In this document: positions 54,828 to 61,283 of the stretch, piece by piece
Layout: each line of letters starts with the position of its first letter
Position numbering within the stretch: the stretch's first letter is position 1
Source of the DNA: Streptomyces sp. 135
GTDB taxonomy: Bacteria; Actinomycetota; Actinomycetes; Streptomycetales; Streptomycetaceae
Length of the DNA: 64,000 nt
Direction: 5' to 3'
Assembly: GCF_020026305.1 (NCBI RefSeq)
Contig: NZ_CP075691.1
Coordinates: 4,278,001-4,342,000 of the forward strand
Made by a program: the position numbers and the translations under genes
Notes under the pieces: generated by a model
What the model saw: only the letters and a program-made list of their open reading frames with translations
What the model was told of the DNA's origin: nothing
Database searches by the model: none

Positions 54828-55157
54828 TCAGGCCCCCGGCGTGATCGCGACCGCACGGAAGCTGATGCCGTGACGCTTCTGGCCGTTGAACTCGTTCTCC
54901 CAGTCACGCGCCTTCAGCCCCACCACCGAAACCGGCGTGCCCGGCGTCAGGTCCTGCGGGACACCCGTCTCGGGGACGGTCACCTGGTAGAGGTTCCCCT
55001 CACCCTCATCCGAGACCAGCAGACCCACCGTCGACAGGCCCGCGCCGGACTCCCGGTCCACGGCCCGCTCACCAGTCTTCTTGTTGACCATCTTCGGCTC
55101 CGGCGGCGTCGCCACGAACACGATGGCGGTCGAAAGGTCGATCTTGAAGGACGGCAT
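54828..55157 (-). CDS. Small AICE regulatory protein (SCO3933-type)
   Basis: 109 residues: MPSFKIDLSTAIVFVATPPE, then LSTVGLLVSDEGEGNLYQVT and GLKARDWENEFNGQKRHGIS. The beta-rich sequence matches a conserved family that precedes Tra in Streptomyces elements; it has been labelled regulatory, without a clear HTH here. First gene of the leftward operon; promoter at 55217-55245. Confidence 0.72.
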   Translation of the reverse strand: MPSFKIDLSTAIVFVATPPEPKMVNKKTGERAVDRESGAGLSTVGLLVSDEGEGNLYQVTVPETGVPQDLTPGTPVSVVGLKARDWENEFNGQKRHGISFRAVAITPGA

Positions 55158-55312
55158 TGCGTCTCCTCAGTGCGGCAGATAGCCACCCGGCCACTCCAGG
55201 TAGCAGCTTCATTACGACCGTACTCACAGAAAAACTGCGAGTCAAGAAGTTCTGCTACTCGCAGGATCTCTGTAGTCCTGGGAGACTGTCTGTGACTGAG
55301 AGGAGTGCACGT
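55158..55312. promoter_or_regulatory. AICE divergent promoter with repeated operator
   Basis: Minus-strand promoter TTGACT (55245-55240), 17-bp spacer, TACGGT (55222-55217) for the transfer/replication operon. Over and next to it lie CTCGCAG-type sites: TACTCACAG at 55221, an inverted CTGCGAGT at 55235-55242 and TACTCGCAG at 55256-55264. The last two form an 8-bp inverted repeat. The rightward ABM-XRE pair starts at 55313. Likely operator of an element regulator; the repeats are seen, the binding protein is inferred. Confidence 0.65.
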
Positions 55313-55633
55313 ATGAGCAAGGGTTACGGCCTATTCGTCCGCTTCGCGCTGCGCGACGAGAAGGCGGCGGCAGAGTTCGATGAACTGTGCGCACGGACAT
55401 TGGAGGGGATCAGGGCCCGCGAGCCGCAGACACTCACCTACGTCATCCACACGCCGGAGGGAGAGCCGCTGGTGCGGGTCTTCTACGAGTTGTACGCAGA
55501 CCGGGCCGCGTTCGACGCACATGAAGCTCAGCCGCACATCAAGCACTTCCTTGCTGAGCGGGAGCAGTACCTTGCCGGTGTCGAGGTGACGTTCCTCGAT
55601 GTGATCGCGGGGAAGGTGGCAGCGCAGAAGTGA
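55313..55633 (+). CDS. Antibiotic biosynthesis monooxygenase (ABM) fold protein
   Basis: 106 residues: MSKGYGLFVRFALRDEKAAA, then EPQTLTYVIHTPEGEPLVRV and FYELYADRAAFDAHEAQPHI. The ferredoxin-like ABM fold is found in small quinol monooxygenases and some heme- or ligand-binding proteins. ATG 55313 follows GAGGAG. Its stop overlaps the XRE regulator by GTGA, so the pair is coupled. It may sense a small molecule for the regulator or be cargo. Confidence 0.8.
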   Translation: MSKGYGLFVRFALRDEKAAAEFDELCARTLEGIRAREPQTLTYVIHTPEGEPLVRVFYELYADRAAFDAHEAQPHIKHFLAEREQYLAGVEVTFLDVIAGKVAAQK

Positions 55634-56868
55634 GTTCCGAGGAGCGGCGCGTCTTCGGCGCGCGAGTGGCTGAGCTACGCAAACAGCGTGGCTTGACCCA
55701 GGGCGAGTTGGCAGCGGCAATCGGGCGTACGTCCAGTTGGCTTTCCCAGGTGGAACGTGGAATCCAGCCGGTCAACCGCCTGGATGTACTTCGTCTGCTA
55801 GCTGACGGGTTGGGCGTGCCGCTCCAGGTTCTCCAGCCTGATGCGCCATCGCCCATGGAGCAGCAGCCTGCCGCAGAGACCGAAACGAATGACCTTGACC
55901 AGGCACGTCTGGTTCTCTCGGGGCATCCGGCAATTGACATCCTGCTCAGCCCGCGTGAGGACTTCCGGCCGAGTGCCATGCAAGATCTGCGCGAGGCAGC
56001 CGAGCGGATCTGGGACCTAACCCACACCGGCCAGTTCGCCGAACTCAGCGCGACGCTTGGTCAGCTGGTTCCCCGTCTTGAGCGGGCTGCTCGGACGGCT
56101 CCCGAGGAGTACCGAGCCGAGCTGCACGGCCTCAGCGCACGCACGTATCAAGCCCTCGCAGCCGCGTTTGTGCGACAGAACGAGGCAGATGCGGCCTGGG
56201 TCGCAGCGGACCGCGCAATCCGTGAAGCCGAATTGTCCGGTGAGCCGCTCGGCGTATTCGCCGGGACCTACCGACTGGCCCATTCCTTCGTGCGGCTCAA
56301 GCACCTTGACCAGGCTGAGCACGCCACGATGATGGCTGTGAACGCCTTGCGGTCCTACGTCAGCAGCCACAAGCCAACGCCCCAACACCTGTCCGTTCTC
56401 GGTTCCTTGTACCTCATGCTTGCTCTCGTGCATGCGCGAGCCGGTGAACGATCAGCAGCCCGCAAGCAGATCGAGAAGGCCCGCGAAGTCGCGCAGCAAC
56501 TTGGTGAAGATCGCAACGACTTCAACCTAGAGTTCGGCCCCACCAACGTCGAAATCCAAGCAGTGTCCACAGCCGTAGATCTAGGGGATGCGGGGGAAGC
56601 GATCGACATCGGGGAGGGCTTGGCCACCACCGGTTTGTCGATCGAGCGGCAAGCGCGACTGCTCATGGATTTGGGGCGTGCTCACGCCCAGCGACGGCAC
56701 TTCGGTGACGCTCTGAGCTGCCTGCTGGCGGCTGAGGAACTGGCCCCCGAAATGATCCATACGCACATTGCTGCTCGCGCAGTCATCAGGGAACTGATGC
56801 TCGTCGCCGGTCGAGCGGCTTCGGATGAGCTGAGGGCTCTGGCGGAGCGGACAGACGCTCTCGGCTGA
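55630..56868 (+). CDS. XRE-family regulator with TPR-like domain
   Basis: 412 residues. HTH domain (about 8-65): FGARVAELRKQRGLTQGELA, AIGRTSSWLSQVERGIQPVN. A helical-repeat region follows from about 110 to the end (ADAAWVAADRAIREAELSGE, SVLGSLYLMLALVHARAGER, LLMDLGRAHAQRRHFGDALS), like TPR sensor domains of Streptomyces regulators. GTG 55630. It is divergent from the transfer operon and the likely binder of the CTCGCAG sites. Confidence 0.88.
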   Translation: MSSEERRVFGARVAELRKQRGLTQGELAAAIGRTSSWLSQVERGIQPVNRLDVLRLLADGLGVPLQVLQPDAPSPMEQQPAAETETNDLDQARLVLSGHPAIDILLSPREDFRPSAMQDLREAAERIWDLTHTGQFAELSATLGQLVPRLERAARTAPEEYRAELHGLSARTYQALAAAFVRQNEADAAWVAADRAIREAELSGEPLGVFAGTYRLAHSFVRLKHLDQAEHATMMAVNALRSYVSSHKPTPQHLSVLGSLYLMLALVHARAGERSAARKQIEKAREVAQQLGEDRNDFNLEFGPTNVEIQAVSTAVDLGDAGEAIDIGEGLATTGLSIERQARLLMDLGRAHAQRRHFGDALSCLLAAEELAPEMIHTHIAARAVIRELMLVAGRAASDELRALAERTDALG

Positions 56869-56887
56869 GGCCCCCAAAGGGGTGCGC

Positions 56888-57811
56888 TCAGGACTTCAGC
56901 CAGATGCGGCGGCGCCGCGCGACGGAGAAGACGTGCTCCACTTGCTCCATGGTGAGCCTGCCTGCGAGTGGACCGAGCGCCGCCACGTCTCTTTCCTGGT
57001 AGATACGCACGGCGTACTGCGTGGCTGCCCGGTCAAGTGACGCGGTCCCGACAAAGACCAGGGCAGGTTCGACGGGGACGGCGATGCCACAATGCTTCCC
57101 CAACACCCCTTGCACGTAGTCGGCCTCAGCCTTGCTCGCGGCTGCATACGGAACTGGCTTCCCGCCATTGACCTTGGCCATGGTGTCGCCGACCCAGACA
57201 GAGGCGCCGGGGTGGGTCTTGGTGTTGAGGCTGAAGACACCGCCTGGGCCGATCAGTAAGTGATCGATGTCCCCACCGTTGCTCTTCGGCACCCCGTGCA
57301 GGACATGCCACCCGTACGAAACAAGTCGTTCCAACTCGCGGCCCACCCGTCGTTCACCTTCGAGGCCGAGGTACCAGCTATCCCACTCCGAAGGCCGACG
57401 TAGCACTTTCGCCCATAACCTCTGAGCTGGGGTAGGGCCTCGCTCAGCGATAAGCCCCAGCACACCCGCCCCAGGACGGTTACGCGCCAGGTCGTCACTG
57501 GGAGGTGGGGTAGGGAGGGGAGCCAATGGCTCTCCACGACGTGGGCGAGCCGACTGGATGGGACGTGGGGCAGGTGGGGGAAGGGATGCTCCTGGAGCAT
57601 TCGCAGGTGGCGCAGATGTCGAGCCGAAGGTGATTCCGGCACCGAGGTGCTGCCGCAGGAGCGCCAACGCCTCTTCCCGATACTTCGGCACCTTGATCGT
57701 GACCACTTTCGTCGGCCGATCAGCCCATGCGACGGCAGTCCCGTCCGGGAGATTCACATACAGCCGATCCCTGCCATGCCGCTTCCACGGGTTCACCGTC
57801 AGATCGCCCAT
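56888..57811 (-). CDS. NERD-domain (nuclease-related) protein
   Basis: 307 residues. A small N-terminal part (MGDLTVNPWKRHGRDRLYVN) is followed by a Pro-rich linker (66-105). The NERD domain (about 145-265) has LGLEGERRVGRELERLVSYG, HVLHGVPKSNGGDIDHLLIG and PGGVFSLNTKTHPGASVWVG, giving the acidic/Lys nuclease-like core (Glu, Asp, Lys). No helicase part is fused. ATG 57811. Convergent with the XRE gene (19-bp gap). Role in the element unknown; DNA processing or defence is possible. Confidence 0.82.
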   Translation of the reverse strand: MGDLTVNPWKRHGRDRLYVNLPDGTAVAWADRPTKVVTIKVPKYREEALALLRQHLGAGITFGSTSAPPANAPGASLPPPAPRPIQSARPRRGEPLAPLPTPPPSDDLARNRPGAGVLGLIAERGPTPAQRLWAKVLRRPSEWDSWYLGLEGERRVGRELERLVSYGWHVLHGVPKSNGGDIDHLLIGPGGVFSLNTKTHPGASVWVGDTMAKVNGGKPVPYAAASKAEADYVQGVLGKHCGIAVPVEPALVFVGTASLDRAATQYAVRIYQERDVAALGPLAGRLTMEQVEHVFSVARRRRIWLKS

Positions 57812-58701
57812 GGCTCACCCCCGAACCGCCAGACAAGTGCCGTCCCCATGCAATGGGATCAGCTAGTCACCAGACCGGCAAGGGCGCCTAGACCTGTTAC
57901 AAGTTTCTCTACCTCATCAAGCCCCGGCTGCGCTCCGCTCCGCCGGGCGCGCTTCCCGGCTCTGGCTGCGCCCGCGCTCCTGCCTTCGGCCCGCTCGGCG
58001 CTGCCGCCGCCGACGCGCGCCCACAGTGGATAGGGCCGGAAGCCATGAGTTGAGCACCGTATGAGCGGCCACGGTCAGAACGAGCCTCCGGCGGGGGATC
58101 GGCCGGCACCGGGGCGGAGGGGGCGCCGTTCGAGGCTGCCGGTCCGTAGTGGCGTGCACAGGGAGCTTCCATCCCGACCACCATCGACCCAGGCAGAGCC
58201 GAGCAGACGAGGCCCAGGGCGTCAAGGTCGTTCGTACAGTGGCGCGCTCCACCTTGACGCCCTGAACCACGCCCGCTCCACGGTGTGTGGGTCGACGGCG
58301 GACGGGACGGAAGCTGGGGTGAGTGGTGGGTTGAGGGGGTTTGGGAGGGGCGAGGTAGCCGACTGCGTACAGCAGCGAAGTACTGCGACCGTGGGTGACC
58401 GTCCCGAGCCGCTTTCATCCCGGTAACCGGGTCGGGAGACGCCAGCTTGTTAGTGGTTCGCTGGTGTGAGCTTGATGGTTGCCGGCAGCCGTGAGAGATT
58501 AAGAGTTGTCCATCCAACCCTTTTTTGGCGTCGGTAGCCGCCAAAGTTGCCACCTGGGTGGGTATACAAGCAAGAGGGCCCAGCTCCGGCGGGAACCAGA
58601 GCTGAGCCCTTACGAGCCCGGTCGACTACTACGCGGCCGGGCTCGCCGCTTGAGCAGCGTCCACGACCTCTATCCGACCGTCTCGCACGGGGCGGCCCAA
58701 C
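57812..58701. other. Structured non-coding region of the AICE
   Basis: 890 bp with no convincing gene. A GC-rich, hairpin-prone segment lies at 57915-58025 (CGGCTGCGCTCCGCTCCGCC). An inverted repeat of 14-bp arms (CAGGGCGTCAAGGT at 58215-58228, complement at 58251-58264) encloses 22 bp. Near 58574-58608 and 58614-58644 two more hairpins occur (GAGCCCGG / CCGGGCTC in the second). These could be a replication origin, single-strand origin or transfer site. Confidence 0.5.
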
Positions 58702-58827
58702 TCAGAATCCCTGAGTGAACTGTCCCGCAAGCGCGGCGAGCGCAACCAGAAGGCTCAGCACCCCGATGGCGACCTGCCACTTCTCAGGGCCGGACCACGG
58801 GGGCTCCTCGTTCGGGTCGGAGCTCAT
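58702..58827 (-). CDS. Tiny single-pass membrane protein
   Basis: 41 residues: MSSDPNEEPPWSGPEKWQVA, then IGVLSLLVALAALAGQFTQG and F. An acidic start with one TM helix (about 19-36). A strong GGAGGTGATGCG precedes ATG 58827. Such peptides occur in Streptomyces mobile elements; function unknown. Confidence 0.65.
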   Translation of the reverse strand: MSSDPNEEPPWSGPEKWQVAIGVLSLLVALAALAGQFTQGF

Positions 58828-59004
58828 CGCATCACCTCCCTCCACCTTCGTGCGGTGCCCATGGTCGGACCCCGCGGGCATGTGAACTCGCTTCTCTCAA
58901 CAGCGAGTTCAGGAAGGTTTAGGTGAGGCGGTAGTCATCCTAGCGTCCGCCCTCGAAAACCCGGGGCACACGCCAGTCTGACTCGAACATTTGTTCACTC
59001 GACG

Positions 59005-59727
59005 TCACGGCATGGCATCCTCCGCCTGTGTGTCCTCATTGAGGAGGCGCGCGAGATGGCGAGCCAGTTGCTGCCGGTCGCCGTCGGCGAGCTTCTGGTA
59101 CTGAGCCCAGATGTCCTCAGTGGCCGTGCGTGGGCGCTCCCCCATAGTGATCCACGTCAGCAGGCGGGTTCGCTCACGGATCGGCAATGAAGATGCCCGG
59201 GCCGCAAGTTCGGAGACGCCGTCCGCCCCATCCCGAGCGGCATGGCAGGCGCTGCATAGAACCATGAGGTTCTCCGGCTCGTCGCTGCCCCCATCCGCCA
59301 GGGCCACGCGATGAACAAGCTCCACCCCTGGGCCGTGACGCAGGCTGACGACCGGCCGGCCACACAGCTCGCACGCGAAAGTGCCACGCTGGAACAGGGG
59401 CCGACGAGTCGCCGTACTGACGGCCGCCCGGTTCCTCTTCTTGCGCTCCTCTGGATCCCAGACTTTGATGCCCGGCTCCACAAACCGCTGTTCCGCCTGG
59501 TCGAGGCTGGGATCTTCGCGGCTGGTAGCGATCACCCATTCATAGTCCCGAAGATCCCGGATCCGTCGATCGATCTGCGCGATGTCGGGGAATGCTGCCC
59601 GAAGCTGGCTCTTGGTGAAGGTATTCCCCGGGCCCACTTCCTGCATTAGCCACAGCGCGCCTCGCACCAGACCGCCACCGTGCGCGTCGTGCCAGTCGGG
59701 AAGACCCTCCGTCGTCACCGCAGCCAT
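59005..59727 (-). CDS. HNH endonuclease
   Basis: 240 residues. N-terminal domain GALWLMQEVGPGNTFTKSQL and RAAFPDIAQIDRRIRDLRDY EWVIATS looks like a winged-helix DNA-reading part. HNH domain: C119-x2-C122 (FACELCGRPVVSLRHGPGVE), LVHRVALADGGSDEPENLMV with His139 and Asn153, and C158-x2-C161 H162 (LCSACHAARDGADG). The arrangement resembles HNH restriction enzymes that accompany C5 methyltransferases in Streptomyces. ATG 59727 follows GGGGAGGAAGC; upstream in-frame starts look non-coding. Last gene before attR. Confidence 0.82.
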   Translation of the reverse strand: MAAVTTEGLPDWHDAHGGGLVRGALWLMQEVGPGNTFTKSQLRAAFPDIAQIDRRIRDLRDYEWVIATSREDPSLDQAEQRFVEPGIKVWDPEERKKRNRAAVSTATRRPLFQRGTFACELCGRPVVSLRHGPGVELVHRVALADGGSDEPENLMVLCSACHAARDGADGVSELAARASSLPIRERTRLLTWITMGERPRTATEDIWAQYQKLADGDRQQLARHLARLLNEDTQAEDAMP

Positions 59728-60028
59728 GCTTCCTCCCCTCACACCAATCGCTCCTGTCGCCTCAGACTCTACACGATGCGGCAGGGACCGGCAAAGACCG
59801 GCAGGGTGGGTGGCAGGAAGGGTGGCAGGGGGGTGGGTGGCAAGCCTGCGGTTCTGATCGATAGGGCGGAAAGGCGTGGGAGGGAAAACTGTCAAGCGGC
59901 AGCTTGATGTCTGACATCAGCGGCTGACACCAACAGGGGCGGACGTCGGCGGCCCACGTCGGGCCTCAGCGGTCGTCCGGGCGGGGCGTCAAGCGAGTTG
60001 ACCGACGTCGACAGCTCCCCATGATCGA
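59728..60028. promoter_or_regulatory. Gap between HNH gene and attR with direct repeats
   Basis: 301 bp without a gene. It holds GACCGGCA at 59787 and 59797, and GGGTGGCAGG at 59809 and 59821 with GGGTGGCAAG at 59836, all on one strand. It must include the HNH promoter. The repeats could be operator or transfer (clt/TRS-like) sites; this is inference. Confidence 0.45.
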
Positions 60029-60072
60029 CCTGATAAGGATGAGGCCACAGGTTCAAATCCTGTTAGCCCCAC
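60029..60072 (+). repeat. attR: 44-bp direct repeat (tRNA-Ile 3' half)
   Basis: Identical to 47660-47703. It marks the right end of the element. Not a tRNA gene, since the 5' half is absent. Confidence 0.95.
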
Positions 60073-60084
60073 AGCAGCAGTGAA

Positions 60085-60122
60085 CGAAGAGGGCGCTTCC
60101 CACAGGGGAGGCGCCCTCTTCG
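60085..60122 (+). terminator. Hairpin after attR (ancestral tRNA terminator)
   Basis: Perfect 12-bp stem CGAAGAGGGCGC / GCGCCCTCTTCG. Probably the original terminator of tRNA-Ile, now separated by the element. Confidence 0.75.
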
Positions 60123-60158
60123 TGTTGCGCTGTCCGTGTCGGCGGTCGCTGCCCGCAC

Positions 60159-60190
60159 GAAGGCCCCCAGCCGGGTGGCTGGGGGCCTTC
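60159..60190 (-). terminator. Terminator of the small secreted gene
   Basis: Perfect 14-bp stem GAAGGCCCCCAGCC with loop GGGT, 38 bp past the stop at 60228. Confidence 0.82.
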
Positions 60191-60227
60191 GGAAGTTTCT
60201 GGGGGCTGGGCCCGGATGCGGGCCGGA

Positions 60228-60563
60228 TTACGGTTCTGCGGCGAGCCGTGGCTCATGGGTGGGGGCCTCGGCCTCGGCTTCCGTGTCCGTGGGGGGCAGG
60301 TGCCGGCAGCTGGGTGAGGATCCGTGGGCCTCGGCGCGGATGCGCTGCTTCATCGTCGGGGGCAGGGACCGTTCGTACGCGGCCGTCCAGAGGGCCATGA
60401 ACGGCGCCGTCGGCGACGCGCACTCCGTGGCGTTGCGAGCGTTCGTGGTCTCCTGTACCGCTGTGGCCGCGGTGGCCGTCGTGGTGAATCCAAGCGCGGC
60501 GAAGAGCGCGAGGAAGGCGGTGACGATCGTGGTCCACAGCTTCATGGGCTTGTTGCCGGTCAT
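60228..60563 (-). CDS. Small secreted protein (DUF6344-like)
   Basis: 111 residues: MTGNKPMKLWTTIVTAFLAL, then FAALGFTTTATAATAVQETT. A signal peptide or N-terminal anchor (about 8-33) leads to a short domain with FMALWTAAYERSLPPTMKQR. It resembles small DUF6344 proteins near gyrA in Streptomyces, by memory only. ATG 60563. Function unknown. Confidence 0.65.
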   Translation of the reverse strand: MTGNKPMKLWTTIVTAFLALFAALGFTTTATAATAVQETTNARNATECASPTAPFMALWTAAYERSLPPTMKQRIRAEAHGSSPSCRHLPPTDTEAEAEAPTHEPRLAAEP

Positions 60564-60802
60564 GACCCCTCAATTCGGGTTGGGCGATTTGCGTACTTTC
60601 CTCATGATGTGTATGTGGGGCCAGGAACGAAGCACCGACGCTCGCGCGGCGCCTATGTTCAGATCAACACCACCCGGATGGCCCCAAGAGGTCTGAGAAG
60701 GGGGCAAGGGCGGCGAAAATCACAGCGGGACGGCGGTGGACGGGCCGCCGTGGTCCGTTTCGATCGCTGTCCGCGGGGCGGGAGTTGGAGGCGGATCCAG
60801 GT

Positions 60803-60824
60803 CACCGATCGATATCGATCGGTG
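60803..60824. promoter_or_regulatory. Perfect 22-bp palindrome at the DLW-39 promoter
   Basis: CACCGATCGAT followed directly by its complement. TATAGT at 60827-60832 just downstream is a plausible -10, so the palindrome would sit between -35 and -10. Candidate operator for an unknown regulator. Confidence 0.65.
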
Positions 60825-60877
60825 TGTATAGTCGGGCGCCAGAAGTCCCCTACGTCAAGGAAAGACGAGGTCGCGCG

Positions 60878-61006
60878 GTGAAGAAGCTTCTCCTGGTCGC
60901 ACTGGCCGCCATCGGCGGGCTCCTCGTGTACCGCCAGATCCAGGCGGATCGCGCCGAGCAGGATCTGTGGACGGAGGCGACTGACTCCGTGCCCACGGGT
61001 TCGTGA
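60878..61006 (+). CDS. DLW-39 family small protein
   Basis: 42 residues: VKKLLLVALAAIGGLLVYRQ, then IQADRAEQDLWTEATDSVPT and GS. One TM helix at the start and the DLW(T)EATD motif that names the actinobacterial DLW-39 family. GTG 60878 follows GAGG. Downstream of a 22-bp palindrome; a hairpin terminator follows. Function unknown. Confidence 0.85.
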   Translation: MKKLLLVALAAIGGLLVYRQIQADRAEQDLWTEATDSVPTGS

Positions 61007-61029
61007 GTCATCGACACCAGTCACTTCAC

Positions 61030-61060
61030 AAGCCCCGGTCGCTCCTGCGGCCGGGGCTTT
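61030..61060 (+). terminator. DLW-39 gene terminator
   Basis: 9-bp stem AAGCCCCGG / CCGGGGCTT with a 12-base loop and TT end, 24 bp after the stop. Confidence 0.8.
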
Positions 61061-61087
61061 GTGCTGTCCGTCTCAGCGACGAATCGG

Positions 61088-61122
61088 TTCGCTTGCGTGA
61101 ATTATTTGATTGCTTAAGCGAA
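61088..61122. promoter_or_regulatory. AT-rich inverted repeat upstream of the secreted protein
   Basis: TTCGCTT and AAGCGAA 21 bp apart with an AT-rich centre (GAATTATTTGATTG), in the 277-bp gap before 61284. Possible promoter/operator; weak evidence. Confidence 0.35.
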
Positions 61123-61283
61123 TTTCGGTGTGGTCGGGGGTGGGGGTCGGGGAGGGCGGGAAACGGGGGCGCGGTTGCGTTCATGGCGGTCCCGTGGTGG
61201 TGTCCGCTTGGTGTTGGGCGGGCCGGACGGTCGGGGCGGGCAGGACCGTTCGGGACGGCTGAGTTCGCGACGAGGGGTGGCGC

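Larger units (their letters stand above)
47660..60072. mobile_element. Actinomycete integrative and conjugative element (AICE) in tRNA-Ile
   Basis: About 12.4 kb between two copies of a 44-bp att core, interrupting synteny between the gyrA operon and the next core genes. The left end carries int and xis beside the tRNA; then a rolling-circle initiator, methyltransferase, Spd-like small proteins, FtsK-like Tra and regulators. These define AICEs, which move as double-stranded DNA via a hexameric Tra pump. Cargo candidates are the C5 methyltransferase, HNH endonuclease, NERD protein and ABM monooxygenase. No GntR-type KorSA and no Nudix Pif were seen. All expected genes look intact, so it may be active. 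Confidence 0.95.

Noticed and set aside
58061..58426. 121-codon frame in the AICE non-coding region
   Set aside because: Poor third-position GC pattern, Arg/Pro/Gly-rich, no ribosome site of note and it contains the inverted repeat at 58215-58264.
57909..58553. Minus-strand frames in the same region
   Set aside because: Several overlapping frames with low-complexity composition and no good start; more likely structured DNA.
58506..58718. 70-codon plus frame
   Set aside because: Lies over two hairpins, no family features and opposite a better supported small gene start.
60029..60072. Possible second tRNA-Ile
   Set aside because: Only the 3' 44 bp are present; the acceptor 5' strand and D arm are absent. 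It is attR.
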